Shown: positions 35,960-44,333, counted from the first letter of the stretch. The stretch is 64,000 nucleotides of DNA from Bradyrhizobium sp. BRP22 (GCF_020194175.1 NZ_JADYVX010000003.1:248001-312000); one strand, 5' to 3'. Made by a program: numbers and translations. The notes: a model not told the origin generated them from the sequence alone.

Positions 35960-36985
35960 ATGCTCAGCACCAAACAGCCGGTCCTTCGCCGCTTCTGGTA
36001 TGCGACCGTGCCGCTCGAACATCTGAACGACGGCCCCAAGCCATTCACGCTGCTGGGTGAACCAATCGTGCTGTTCCTTGACGCAGAGGGACAGCCGGCG
36101 GCGCTGGAGGACCGCTGCTGCCACCGCACAGCGAAATTGTCGAAGGGCTGGTGCAACAACGGCAACATCGTCTGCGGTTATCATGGCTGGGAATATGATC
36201 GCGACGGCAAGCTCGTGATGATCCCGCAATTCCCGTTCGAGCAGCCCGTTCCTGAGGCGAGGGCGCGGTCATTTCAGGCGCGGGCGCGATACGGCTATGT
36301 CTGGGTCGCGCTGGATGAGCCGTTGCGCGACATTCCCGACATTCCCGAGGAGGGCCGTCCGGGCTATCGCCGCATCCATCAGTTCTACGAAAGATGGAAT
36401 ACGGCGGCGCTGAGGTTGATGGAGAATTCCTTCGACAACGCCCATTTTGCCTTTGTGCACAAGGGCACTTTCGGCGACATCAATCAGCCAAAGCCGGAGA
36501 AATATGAAATCGTCGAGACCGATGATGGCTTCGACGCCGAGACCATCATTACCGTCCGCAATCCGCCGAATGCCTGCCGCATCAGCGGCACGACCGATCC
36601 GACCACGAAGCGGCACCAGCGCAACAAATGGTTCATGCCGTTCTGCCGGCGGCTTGACATGGAGTATCCGTCAGGCATCCGGCATATCATCTTCAACTGC
36701 GCGACGCCGATCTCCGATGGCCAGATACAGGTGGTCCAGATCCTGTTCCGCAATGATACCGAGACCGACTGCTCGACGCAGGAGTTGATCGATTGGGATG
36801 CCGCGATCATCGCCGAGGATCGCGATATGCTGGAATCGACGGATCCCGACGCCATTGTGGACATGAGCCGGAAGATCGAAATGCACATGCCGTCGGACCG
36901 GCCGGGCATGATCATGCGCAGGCGACTGCTCGAACTCTTTCGCGCGCATGGTGAAGAGGAGCAGCCCAAGGCCGAATGGGCCTAA
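35960..36985 (+). CDS. Rieske-type oxygenase, VanA/TsaM-like
   Basis: A 341-residue aromatic-ring-hydroxylating or O-/N-demethylating oxygenase. The [2Fe-2S] ligands are CxH in RCCHRTAKLS (about 51-60) and CxxH in VCGYHGWEYD (about 70-79). The mononuclear iron site is ENSFDNAHFAFVHKGTFG (about 153-170; Asp, His, His). The short length and this motif place it with VanA-type demethylases. GTG 35948 is an alternative start but overlaps the GGAG ribosome-binding site of ATG 35960, which I prefer. Its reductase is not in this operon; the VanB-type reductase at 38811-39773 is the nearest candidate. The stop interlocks with the convergent gene. Confidence 0.88.
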   Translation: MLSTKQPVLRRFWYATVPLEHLNDGPKPFTLLGEPIVLFLDAEGQPAALEDRCCHRTAKLSKGWCNNGNIVCGYHGWEYDRDGKLVMIPQFPFEQPVPEARARSFQARARYGYVWVALDEPLRDIPDIPEEGRPGYRRIHQFYERWNTAALRLMENSFDNAHFAFVHKGTFGDINQPKPEKYEIVETDDGFDAETIITVRNPPNACRISGTTDPTTKRHQRNKWFMPFCRRLDMEYPSGIRHIIFNCATPISDGQIQVVQILFRNDTETDCSTQELIDWDAAIIAEDRDMLESTDPDAIVDMSRKIEMHMPSDRPGMIMRRRLLELFRAHGEEEQPKAEWA

Positions 36986-37161
36986 AGCGGGCGCGCAAGG
37001 TTCAGGAAATCCACCTCGCGCATGCCATCGGCCATGGTCTCGTCATCGATGCCTTCGATGCGCACGAACCACACGCCGTACGGGTCGCGCCATTGCTGAA
37101 CGACCTGCACACGATGGCCATAAAACTCGTAGAGCTTCCACATCTCAGCTTTCGTTGTCAT
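36982..37161 (-). CDS. Conserved hypothetical small protein
   Basis: A 59-residue protein (MTTKAEMWKLYEFYGHRVQV, then WRDPYGVWFVRIEGID and a short tail). Aromatic-rich, acidic, no membrane segment, no domain recognised. ATG 37161 has a GGAG ten bases upstream; ATG 37170 is possible. It is the last gene of the oxygenase operon, and its stop interlocks with that of the convergent Rieske oxygenase (CTAA gives both). Its position suggests an accessory role in aromatic oxygenation. Confidence 0.6.
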   Translation of the reverse strand: MTTKAEMWKLYEFYGHRVQVVQQWRDPYGVWFVRIEGIDDETMADGMREVDFLNLARPL

Positions 37162-37231
37162 GGTCCGCATGCTCCGTATCGCTGCATCAGGCATGATCGG
37201 AAAGCCGACGCCCGTCTTTCCGGAGGATGTC

Positions 37232-37636
37232 TCAGCCGATCCAGGTCTCCTGCAGATGGCGCCACACTGGGGTCGGCCGATCGGAGCGGTTGAGCAGCAA
37301 CGCAGTGGAGACCCGATCGTTGGTGCCGGTGTCCTGAATCTGCCGTTCGCGATAAGTAACGAGCGCAGCCTTGTCGCTGACATGGCGCACCATCACCTCG
37401 CCGATCTCCATGATCAGCGTCGGCCGGCTGCCCCGCATGCCCGGGAGGCCGTCGGCAAACTGCTGATAGGTGACCAGCTTGCCCGCCGGGTTCACCATGT
37501 TGAAGCCTTCATCGAAGCGGTTAAGGATCGCTGCCGGATCATCGCTGCCCTCGGCACGAAACCACGCCTGTAGCAGGCGGTGCAGCGCATCGATCTCGCG
37601 GGCAGCATTATCGGCGAATGTGGTGGAAGCGGTCAT
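37232..37636 (-). CDS. NTF2-like (DUF4440/SnoaL-type) protein
   Basis: A 134-residue protein with the pattern of an alpha+beta cone NTF2 fold: N-terminal helices (NAAREIDALHRLLQAWFRAE), then FDEGFNMVNPAGKLVTYQQF, LIMEIGEVMV and the last strands with RERQIQ and WRHLQETWIG. No catalytic residues can be assigned. It lies in the oxygenase operon beside another NTF2-fold gene; members there may help binding of a bulky intermediate. Confidence 0.7.
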   Translation of the reverse strand: MTASTTFADNAAREIDALHRLLQAWFRAEGSDDPAAILNRFDEGFNMVNPAGKLVTYQQFADGLPGMRGSRPTLIMEIGEVMVRHVSDKAALVTYRERQIQDTGTNDRVSTALLLNRSDRPTPVWRHLQETWIG

Positions 37637-37715
37637 GTTACCTCCGGATCGGTGAACGTGTGATGATTCTCTCTCCCCGGTGTTATGGAGAGGGGCTCGA
37701 AACGAACTCCTGATC

Positions 37716-38282
37716 TTATACCCGCATCAGCACGGAACGTTCGGGAATGCTCTCGGCCCAACCGGGGCTTAGCGGCGCCACGAAGACGTTCTCGGTGCGC
37801 GTGCGCGATACTTTCCAGACGCCGTCGACCTTGCGGAACCTGTTGTTGAGCCGGCTCGAGCGCAATAGCGATGAGCCGTCGCTGAAGATCCAGGGCTGGC
37901 AGTGCACCCACTGGCCGTCGGCCTGGTCGCCCTGCACGTGGATCTGTTCGGACGTCAGATAGTGCACGTTGAGCACCAGCGCAGGATCACGCTTGGCGCC
38001 CCAAAAACCCTCGAAATGCTTGCGGATCGCGGCCTTGCCGACGCTGCGGCCGAACTGGTTGTCGTAGTAGCTGCCGACGCCTTCCCAGATCGCATCCTCG
38101 GTGTAGAGGTCCATGATGCGGTTGATGCGCTCGGCATCATCGTCGACGCCGGTCTCGGGGCAGGGCGTGTCGCACAGAAACATGTAGCGCGCCTGCAAGC
38201 GGCGAATGTCGGCTTCCGCGCGCAATGCATCGATCTCTTTTTCGAGCGCGTCGAGCCGTGCCGAAAGGTCTTCGAGGTTCAT
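37716..38282 (-). CDS. SnoaL_4-type NTF2-fold protein
   Basis: A 188-residue protein with a helical N-terminus (LEDLSARLDALEKEIDALRA, coiled-coil-like, residues 3-22) and a SnoaL_4 domain: IRRLQARYMFLCD, INRIMDLYTEDAIWEGVGSY, NVHYLTSEQIHVQGDQADGQ, and NNRFRKVDGVWKVSRTRTEN. This family resembles the small subunit of ring-hydroxylating dioxygenases and is also found as dehydratase-type proteins. Its ATG overlaps the flavin reductase stop by four bases. Confidence 0.8.
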   Translation of the reverse strand: MNLEDLSARLDALEKEIDALRAEADIRRLQARYMFLCDTPCPETGVDDDAERINRIMDLYTEDAIWEGVGSYYDNQFGRSVGKAAIRKHFEGFWGAKRDPALVLNVHYLTSEQIHVQGDQADGQWVHCQPWIFSDGSSLLRSSRLNNRFRKVDGVWKVSRTRTENVFVAPLSPGWAESIPERSVLMRV

Positions 38283-38797
38283 TGGAGACGATCTCCTTTG
38301 CTCAGGCGGGCCTGCAGATGATGGTAGGTGCGGTTGAAATAGATCAGCGCTTCGGGATCCGGCGCCATGGCAAGGTCAACCACTTCGCAGAAGAACACGC
38401 TGTGGGTGCCGATCTCCTCAGTGCGCACGATGCGGCAGTCGAGGTTGACAGACGCGTCGGTCAGCACGGGCGCGCCGGTCGCGAGCACGCGCCATGAGCC
38501 CGCGGCAAAGCGCGCGGCCACGCCGAGCCCATGAGTGCCGAAAGCGCCGGAGAGGTCGCGATGCCGGCCGCTCAGCACGTTGACGCACAGCACGCCGTTG
38601 CTGGCAAGGCTAGCATGCGCGCTTGCCGTGCGGTTGACGCAGACCAAGAGCGTCGGTGGCGCATCGGTGACGCTGCAGACGGCAGAGGCCGTCAGCCCGT
38701 GGCGACCGGCAGGTCCGTCGGTCGTGATCACGTTGACGGCCGCGCCGAGCCGGCTCATCGCGTCGCGGTAATCGCCTTTGCCGATGGTGGTTGTCAT
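38279..38797 (-). CDS. Flavin reductase (HpaC-like, small component of a two-component monooxygenase)
   Basis: A 172-residue flavin reductase-like protein. FRMAMSRL-type start is DYRDAMSRLGAAVNVITTDG (about 9-28), then GLTASAVCSVTDAPPTLLVC (about 34-53) and VFFCEVVDL near 135, the FMN-binding landmarks. It supplies reduced flavin. The natural partner is the acyl-CoA-dehydrogenase-like monooxygenase encoded first in this operon (42395-43573). Confidence 0.87.
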   Translation of the reverse strand: MTTTIGKGDYRDAMSRLGAAVNVITTDGPAGRHGLTASAVCSVTDAPPTLLVCVNRTASAHASLASNGVLCVNVLSGRHRDLSGAFGTHGLGVAARFAAGSWRVLATGAPVLTDASVNLDCRIVRTEEIGTHSVFFCEVVDLAMAPDPEALIYFNRTYHHLQARLSKGDRLQ

Positions 38798-38810
38798 CGA
38801 GGGTCTCCGG

Positions 38811-39773
38811 CTAGAGATCGAGCACGAGCGTCGGCGTCTTCGCGCGCGAGCAGCATGGCAGGATCTGGTCGTTCGCCGCCTTCTCCTCGTCGGTCAGATA
38901 ATGGTCGCGGTGATCGGGAATGCCCTCGATCACCGTGCATAGGCAGGTGCCGCAAATGCCCTGCTCGCAGGATACCTCGATCTTGACGCCAACGTCCGCC
39001 AGCGCCTGCACGATGGTGACACCCGCCGGCACTGTCACGGTCCGTCCCGATTGTGCCAGTGTCACCTCGAAGCCGTCGCCCGCAATGTCCACTTCGGCTT
39101 CGAAATATTCACGATGGATCTGCGTCTCGGTATAACCCAGTCGGCGTGCCTCGCCGATCACCCATTCCATGAAGCCGGCCGGGCCGCAGATATAGAGATG
39201 CGTGCCGGGCGCGGGCTTCGGCAGATCCCGCGCCGGGTCGAAGCGCTGCGCCGGGTCATCGTCGTCGAAATGCAGATGGGTCGCGTCGCGCAGCGGTTCC
39301 TTCTCGAGCTCCTCAAGGAATGCCGCTTTGCTGCGCGAGCGCGCACAGTAGTGCAGGGTGAATGCCTTGCCGTTGCCGACGCAGTGATGGGCCATGGCGA
39401 GCAGGGGCGTGATGCCGATGCCGCCGCCGATCAGCAGGGTCTGACGCGCTTCCGGCGCCAGCGGGAATTGATTGCGCGGCAGCCCGATCCGGAGCCTGTC
39501 CCCGGTGTGCACGGAACGATGCACTGCCGCGGAGCCGCCGCGGGAACCGTCGGCGAGCAGAATCCCGAGCTGATAGCGCGAGCGGTCCGACGGGTTGCTG
39601 CACAGCGAATATTGCCTGATGAGACCATCGCCGAGATGGACATCGACATGTGCGCCCGGCTCGAAATCCGGAAGCGTCGTGCCCGCCTCCGCCACCAGTT
39701 CGAGCACGATGATCCCGTCCGCCGGCTCGCTGCGCCGCGCGACGAGAACTTCCACGGTTGCCTCGCTCACCAT
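38811..39773 (-). CDS. Phthalate-dioxygenase-type reductase (FNR domain plus [2Fe-2S] ferredoxin)
   Basis: A 320-residue VanB/PDR-type reductase. The FMN/FAD domain has RQYSLCSNPSDRS (about 62-74), the NAD domain has LLIGGGIGITPLLAMAH (about 116-132) and YICGPAGFM; the C-terminal ferredoxin binds [2Fe-2S] with CEQGICGTCLC (about 270-280) and the last Cys near 308. It transfers electrons from NADH to an oxygenase. ATG 39773 is preferred; the open frame to 39863 overlaps the SDR gene. Partners: the dioxygenase at 40585-42346 and possibly the VanA-like oxygenase at 35960. Confidence 0.9.
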   Translation of the reverse strand: MVSEATVEVLVARRSEPADGIIVLELVAEAGTTLPDFEPGAHVDVHLGDGLIRQYSLCSNPSDRSRYQLGILLADGSRGGSAAVHRSVHTGDRLRIGLPRNQFPLAPEARQTLLIGGGIGITPLLAMAHHCVGNGKAFTLHYCARSRSKAAFLEELEKEPLRDATHLHFDDDDPAQRFDPARDLPKPAPGTHLYICGPAGFMEWVIGEARRLGYTETQIHREYFEAEVDIAGDGFEVTLAQSGRTVTVPAGVTIVQALADVGVKIEVSCEQGICGTCLCTVIEGIPDHRDHYLTDEEKAANDQILPCCSRAKTPTLVLDL

Positions 39774-39829
39774 CGCGCGCCCTCGCTGCCTTTCACCTCT
39801 CCCGCTTGCGGATGCGACTCGATCCAACT

Positions 39830-40588
39830 TCATCGCAAATACAGTCCGCCGTTGACGTCCCATGTCGCGCCATTCGCAAAGGCCGCCGCGGGCGACGCCA
39901 GTTGCAGCACGAGCTGTCCGATGAAAGCGGGATCGCCGATCTCGCCGACGGGGATCGTCGCCTTCAAGGCTGCGAGCCGTTCCGGCGTCAGTGTGCGATG
40001 GACCATCGGCGTATCCATCGGCCCCGGCGCGATCGCGTTCACCGTCACGCCGGAAGGGCCGAGATCGCGCGCGAACACTTTTGTCAGCGTGACGATGCCG
40101 CCCTTGGAGGCTGCATAATGCGCGCCGGTCGCGGTGCCGCCGTTCTGGCCGGCGAGCGAAGCCATGTTGATGATGCGGCCGTGGCCGCGGTCACGGAAAT
40201 AAGCGCCGAACACCTGGCAGCCCAGGAATGTGCCGCGCAGGTTGACCGCGATCACCGCGTCGAACTCGTCCGGCGAGATCTCCATCACCGGCCTCGCCAC
40301 GGTCACCGCTGCATTGTTGACCAGCGCATGCACGGTTCCCCAGCGCTGGACCGCGGCATCAAGTGTCGCCGCGAACTGCGCCTTCTCGCGCACGTCCAAT
40401 CGCTGCGCGATCGCACTTGCGCCGGAAGCATCGAGCGCGGTAGTGACACGCTGCGCGGCCGTCTCGTCGATGTCGGCGACCATGACGCGATAGCCGCCGC
40501 CATGCAGCGCCTTCGCGATCGCCTCACCGAGGCCGTTGCCGGCGCCGGTGACGACCGCAATGCGGCTCTGTTCGGTAGCGCCACTCAC
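39830..40588 (-). CDS. Short-chain dehydrogenase/reductase
   Basis: A 252-residue classical SDR. The NAD(P) motif is VTGAGNGLGEAIAKAL (about 13-28, TGxxxGxG), NNAAVT at about 90, the catalytic Ser in NMASLAGQNG (about 143) and Tyr/Lys in HYAASKGG (about 156-160). Asp in VADID after strand 2 suggests NAD rather than NADP. Next to the dioxygenase, the likely role is cis-dihydrodiol dehydrogenation. Its start overlaps the beta-subunit gene by four bases. Confidence 0.88.
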   Translation of the reverse strand: MSGATEQSRIAVVTGAGNGLGEAIAKALHGGGYRVMVADIDETAAQRVTTALDASGASAIAQRLDVREKAQFAATLDAAVQRWGTVHALVNNAAVTVARPVMEISPDEFDAVIAVNLRGTFLGCQVFGAYFRDRGHGRIINMASLAGQNGGTATGAHYAASKGGIVTLTKVFARDLGPSGVTVNAIAPGPMDTPMVHRTLTPERLAALKATIPVGEIGDPAFIGQLVLQLASPAAAFANGATWDVNGGLYLR

Positions 40589-41067
40589 AGGATGTACCCG
40601 ATGCCGGTGAGAGCTTCCGTCGAGTTGATCAGCCGCACCACCTTCTGCGCGATCTTCAGCTTCTCGTCATCGCGCACCAGGCGGAATTCGACATCGGCGG
40701 TGTAGTTGCGCTCGCGGCCGCGGCGGAATTCGGTGAGGATCTGGGCGCAGCGCAGGTCGCAACCGTCAGCATCGGACTTCAGAAGCCGGAAGCGCGACTG
40801 GATGCGGATGGTGCGCGGGACCGGGGAGGCGGAGATCGAGAGGCCGCTGCGCAATCGCGATACGCGCTTCTCGCGCATCGTGTGGTCGTCATAGGCGTAG
40901 TTCAGCGAATTCTCGAAATCGGTCGCGCCGGGCTCGATTGGTACAACGTAGTGCGCATCCGCGGTCCACAGCGTCAGCCATTCATCATATTGCGCGCTGT
41001 CGAGCAGGTCGGCCTCATACCAGGTGAAGGCCATTGCCTCGTCGAGCGTGATCGGTTGGGTCGTCAT
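40585..41067 (-). CDS. Aromatic-ring-hydroxylating dioxygenase, beta subunit
   Basis: A 160-residue NTF2-fold protein, the small structural subunit of a Rieske dioxygenase. Landmarks: EADLLDSAQYDEWLTLWTAD (about 19-38), YAYDDHTMREKRVSRLRSGL (about 59-78), and LTEFRRGRERNYTADVEFRL near 110-130. ATG 41067 has an AGGAG ribosome-binding site; a TTG one codon upstream is not favoured. Follows the alpha subunit by 13 bases. Confidence 0.92.
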   Translation of the reverse strand: MTTQPITLDEAMAFTWYEADLLDSAQYDEWLTLWTADAHYVVPIEPGATDFENSLNYAYDDHTMREKRVSRLRSGLSISASPVPRTIRIQSRFRLLKSDADGCDLRCAQILTEFRRGRERNYTADVEFRLVRDDEKLKIAQKVVRLINSTEALTGIGYIL

Positions 41068-41080
41068 CAATTTCTCCTGA

Positions 41081-42346
41081 TCACACAGCCATCATCCGCG
41101 CCCATTGCGCGTAGGCGGCGCGCATGCCGGTCTCGGCCGAGACGTCGCTGCGGCGATGGCCCTCCGCCGTCGCGCTCTCTGTGGCGAGGCCGCGGTTGAG
41201 CATCACCCAGAGTTCATGATCGCCTTGGGCGCCGTGCTGCACGCGGTCCCAGACTTCGGCGTCGTCGGGGCTGCCGAAGCCCATCGGGCCCTGGAAGAAT
41301 TCGTGCAGCCGCATGCGGGCGCGGTTGCCGGCTGCGGGACCACCCTTCATGCCGATCGCGATGTGGCGGATCTCGGTTTCCTCGACCGAGATCGGCTGCA
41401 GCACGCGGAAGAACGCCATCGAGCAGGCGACGTTGGGGAACAGGTTCAGATTGAAGCCGGAGCCGCCGACCGCGCGCACGATCCGCCGCACCTCGATGTC
41501 ACCGTGATCCTTGGCGAGCTCGGCTGCGAGGTCCTTGAATTTCTCCGGAATCGGCGCGTCGAGATTGTCCTCGAGGTCGATCAGTTCGGGGATCATCACC
41601 ATCACGCTGTGGCCGTTGCCGAGATCTTCGACGAAGCCGCCCTTGTTCAGCATGTCGAGGCTGGCCTGCGTCTCCTTGTCGGTCGCGGTCAGGAACGACT
41701 TGTGCACCAGCGGGAAGTGATAGGCGTCGGTGGTGTTCTCGAGCTGGATCTTCCAGTTGCCGGGGAAACGGAACTTGTGCTCGCCGAGTGTGGTGACGGG
41801 ATAGCCGGCACCCTGTTTCATGAACAGGTCGATCCACTTCTTCGCCGGCCCCAGGAAATCGACGAGCGGCTCGATGTCCTTGCGGAAGGTCGCGAAGATC
41901 ATGCCGTGATACTCCTCGACCCGAAGCGAGCGCAGCGGGAACTGGCTCTTGTCGAGCGAGCCCTCGTAGCCCTTCTCGTAGGGCACGCCGCGCAAGCTGC
42001 CGTCGAGCGCGTAGCTCCAGCCATGATAGGGACAGACGAAACTGTTGGTCCTGCCGTTGCTCACCTCGCAGACGGTCGCGGCGCGATGGCGGCACCGATT
42101 GACGTGGACATGCACGGCGCCCTTGCGATCGCGCACGATGATGACGGGATGCAGGCCGACCTGTCCGGTCTTGAAGTCGCCGGGGTTCGGGATCTCGCTC
42201 CCATGCGCGACCCAGACCCAAGTGTTTTCAAAGATTTTGCGCATCTCGGCGGAGAAGATCTCCGGATCGGTGTAGAGCGTGGTCCTGGCGCGGTCGGGCT
42301 GGATCAGTGGACGAATGTCGGGATCGGCTTGCGCGGTCAGGGTCAT
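41081..42346 (-). CDS. Aromatic-ring-hydroxylating dioxygenase, alpha subunit
   Basis: A 421-residue catalytic subunit. The Rieske ligands are CRHRA (about 85-89) and CPYHGWSY (about 105-112); the mononuclear iron motif is ENTTDAYHFPLVHKSF (about 203-218), and the remaining Asp ligand lies toward the C-terminus (SPDDAEVWDRVQ). The sequence is closest in style to benzoate/anthranilate/salicylate dioxygenase large subunits. Together with the beta subunit, reductase and SDR it forms a complete dioxygenase system; the aromatic acid is not identifiable. Confidence 0.92.
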   Translation of the reverse strand: MTLTAQADPDIRPLIQPDRARTTLYTDPEIFSAEMRKIFENTWVWVAHGSEIPNPGDFKTGQVGLHPVIIVRDRKGAVHVHVNRCRHRAATVCEVSNGRTNSFVCPYHGWSYALDGSLRGVPYEKGYEGSLDKSQFPLRSLRVEEYHGMIFATFRKDIEPLVDFLGPAKKWIDLFMKQGAGYPVTTLGEHKFRFPGNWKIQLENTTDAYHFPLVHKSFLTATDKETQASLDMLNKGGFVEDLGNGHSVMVMIPELIDLEDNLDAPIPEKFKDLAAELAKDHGDIEVRRIVRAVGGSGFNLNLFPNVACSMAFFRVLQPISVEETEIRHIAIGMKGGPAAGNRARMRLHEFFQGPMGFGSPDDAEVWDRVQHGAQGDHELWVMLNRGLATESATAEGHRRSDVSAETGMRAAYAQWARMMAV

Positions 42347-42394
42347 CGGAGAGAGTCCTTGTTGCGGCGGGTCACGGGCAATGGCGGCTGTGCG

Positions 42395-43573
42395 TTATGG
42401 GAAACCGGGCTGTGCCGGCAGGCCGAGCAGGATTCGGCCGGCGCTTTGCATCGTGCCTTCGCTGAGGAAGGCGTGCTGGGCGACCACGAGGCTGTCGCAC
42501 ATCGCGCGCGCAAGATTGTGCGTCGTGTAGATCGAGGTAGTGCCGGCGAGGCCGCAGGCGATGCGCGCCACCTCTGCACCGCAGCGGGCGGCGTTGGTGG
42601 CCGCAAGCCGCATCAGCGTCATCGTCTTTTGCGTCGGCGCGCCTGCGAGCACTTCGCTCCACAGCGCGTCGGTTGCGTCATAGAAGAAGCTGCGCGCCGA
42701 ACGCAGCATCGCCTCGGCTCGTGCAACTTCGAGCTGGACATAGCCGCGATCGGCCATCACGGGCGCGCCGGTGATCGAGGCGCGGCTGCCGGCCATCGCG
42801 ATCACGTCGTCCAGCGCCGAACGCGCCACGCCGATGCCGACGATCGCCAGCACCTGCGCTGCGAAACAAAGCGAGGGATAGCGGTAGATCGGCGCATCGA
42901 GGCTCGCCGGACCACCGCGGATCAGGGTCCATTCTTCCGGCACCACCACGTCCTTGACGATGATGTCGTGGCTGCCGGTGCCTTCCAGGCCGATCACGTC
43001 CCAGTTGGGACGGATCGTCACCTTATCCGCGGGCATCACGGCGACGCGCGGCAGGCCGCCGGTGGAGTCATTCTCCACCATGATGCCGGCGCCGATCAGT
43101 TCCGCGCCGCTGGCGCCGCTGCAGAATTTCCAGACGCCGTTGAGCACGAAGCCATCCGCGCTGCGCGTGGCCGGCTGCAGCGGGAACAGGCCGCCGGCGA
43201 ACACCACGTCCGGCCCTTTGGCGTAGACCTTGCGCAACGTCGGCTCCGGCAGGGCGGCGAGATAGCAGGCGGCGCTGCCGAAGCTTGCGACCCAGCCTGC
43301 CGATCCGTCAGCCTCCGAGATCGTTTCGATCAGGCGGCAGAACTCCGCCGGCGTGCGCTCCTCGCCGCCGAAGCGCTTCGCCACCATCGCGCGATAGACG
43401 CCGAGCCGCTTGAAGCCCTCGATGATGTCGGCCGGAATCTTTTGCGCTGCAACGAATTCGGATCGCCGAGCGCGGATGTCGGCGAGCAGCGCCGGCAGGC
43501 TGTCATGCCGGCTGTCCGGCGCAGGAGCGGTGGAGCCGCTGTCGCGGGCGACTGTCTTCAGCGGAGGGGTCAT
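42395..43573 (-). CDS. Acyl-CoA-dehydrogenase-like flavin-dependent monooxygenase
   Basis: A 392-residue protein of the group D flavin monooxygenases (HpaB/HsaA/DszC type) with the acyl-CoA dehydrogenase fold: FKRLGVYRAMVAKRFGGEER (about 54-73), ISEADGSAGWVASFGSAACY (about 84-103), VLNGVWKFCSGASGAELIGA (about 143-162), VIGLEGTGSHDIIVKDVVVP (about 193-212). The catalytic Glu of true acyl-CoA dehydrogenases is not apparent, and a dedicated flavin reductase lies in the same operon. It would hydroxylate an aromatic or oxidise an N- or S-containing ring using reduced flavin. First gene of the nine-gene minus-strand operon. Confidence 0.87.
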   Translation of the reverse strand: MTPPLKTVARDSGSTAPAPDSRHDSLPALLADIRARRSEFVAAQKIPADIIEGFKRLGVYRAMVAKRFGGEERTPAEFCRLIETISEADGSAGWVASFGSAACYLAALPEPTLRKVYAKGPDVVFAGGLFPLQPATRSADGFVLNGVWKFCSGASGAELIGAGIMVENDSTGGLPRVAVMPADKVTIRPNWDVIGLEGTGSHDIIVKDVVVPEEWTLIRGGPASLDAPIYRYPSLCFAAQVLAIVGIGVARSALDDVIAMAGSRASITGAPVMADRGYVQLEVARAEAMLRSARSFFYDATDALWSEVLAGAPTQKTMTLMRLAATNAARCGAEVARIACGLAGTTSIYTTHNLARAMCDSLVVAQHAFLSEGTMQSAGRILLGLPAQPGFP

Positions 43574-43634
43574 CTGTCTTCTCTCCGTTTATTGGCCGGG
43601 CGAAGTCACCCCGGCGCACGTTGATGAAAGCAGA

Positions 43635-43656
43635 ATTACTGGAATATTCCAGCGAA
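43635..43656. promoter_or_regulatory. Putative MarR operator, site 1
   Basis: A perfect 14-base palindrome CTGGAATATTCCAG (43639-43652) sits in a 22-base box that recurs with 18 of 22 identities at 44415-44436. It lies 62 bases before the start of the monooxygenase operon (minus) and about 200 bases before marR (plus), a good position for autoregulation and repression of the operon. Confidence 0.72.
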
Positions 43657-43853
43657 AAATCTAGCATCTCTGCACAAAGATCGCCCATTGTGCGCCGCGT
43701 AAAGCGGCGTTCGGCCGTATTCGTCGCCAGACGAATGACTGGCGCATGGACCGGTTCAATCATCAAAGCTCTCGCATTCGACGATTCTTTATCTTAATGG
43801 AGTGGTGTCGGCGCCGGTCACGTGTCGGCGAACGGTATTGACCCGGGAAGGAC

Positions 43854-44333
43854 ATGCGGAAGAGCGACTTGGACAAGATCAAGCTCCACGTAAAGAGCGA
43901 GGATAGCCGCTTCGTCGTCAGCCGCTCGCCATTCTACCAGACAGTTCGCATGCTTGCGCGCTATTATGCGCGCATGAACACGGTCCTGAAACCGATCGGC
44001 ATCGACGTCGCGCGCTGGCGGGTATTGAGCCTCTTGGTCGAGCGGGAACCGATCACGGTGTCCGAGATCGCCGAGGAATGCGTGGTCCACATTTCGACAA
44101 TGGCCAAGACCATCACGCGGATGGCCGGCGAGGGGCTGGTCACGGTGCGCACCTCCAGCGCTGACGCGCGCTCCACCGAGGTCTTGATCACGGCGGAAGG
44201 CCGCGCGCTGATCGATCGCACGCGCGAGAAGGTCAATTACGTGTTCAAGGAAGCGCTGCGCGGCCTGTCCAAGACCGAGATTCAGTTGCTCAATTCGCTG
44301 TCGGCGCGCATCTTCGAGAACCTTTCGCCGTAA
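43854..44333 (+). CDS. MarR-family transcriptional regulator
   Basis: A 159-residue winged-helix regulator: dimerisation helix FYQTVRMLARYYARMNTVLK (about 27-46), then VARWRVLSLLVEREPITVSE and IAEECVVHISTMAKTITRMA (recognition helix, about 73-92), the wing with VRTSSADARSTEVLIT (DxRs motif, about 100-115). Divergent from the oxygenase operon and upstream of the LIV transporter; a shared operator suggests it controls both in response to an aromatic ligand. Confidence 0.9.
   Translation: MRKSDLDKIKLHVKSEDSRFVVSRSPFYQTVRMLARYYARMNTVLKPIGIDVARWRVLSLLVEREPITVSEIAEECVVHISTMAKTITRMAGEGLVTVRTSSADARSTEVLITAEGRALIDRTREKVNYVFKEALRGLSKTEIQLLNSLSARIFENLSP

Noticed and set aside
41105..43624. Very long plus-strand frame (839 codons) across the dioxygenase and monooxygenase genes
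   Set aside because: It lies opposite two well-recognised genes, is extremely Arg/Gly/Ala/His-rich and matches no family; it is a shadow produced by GC-rich codon bias.
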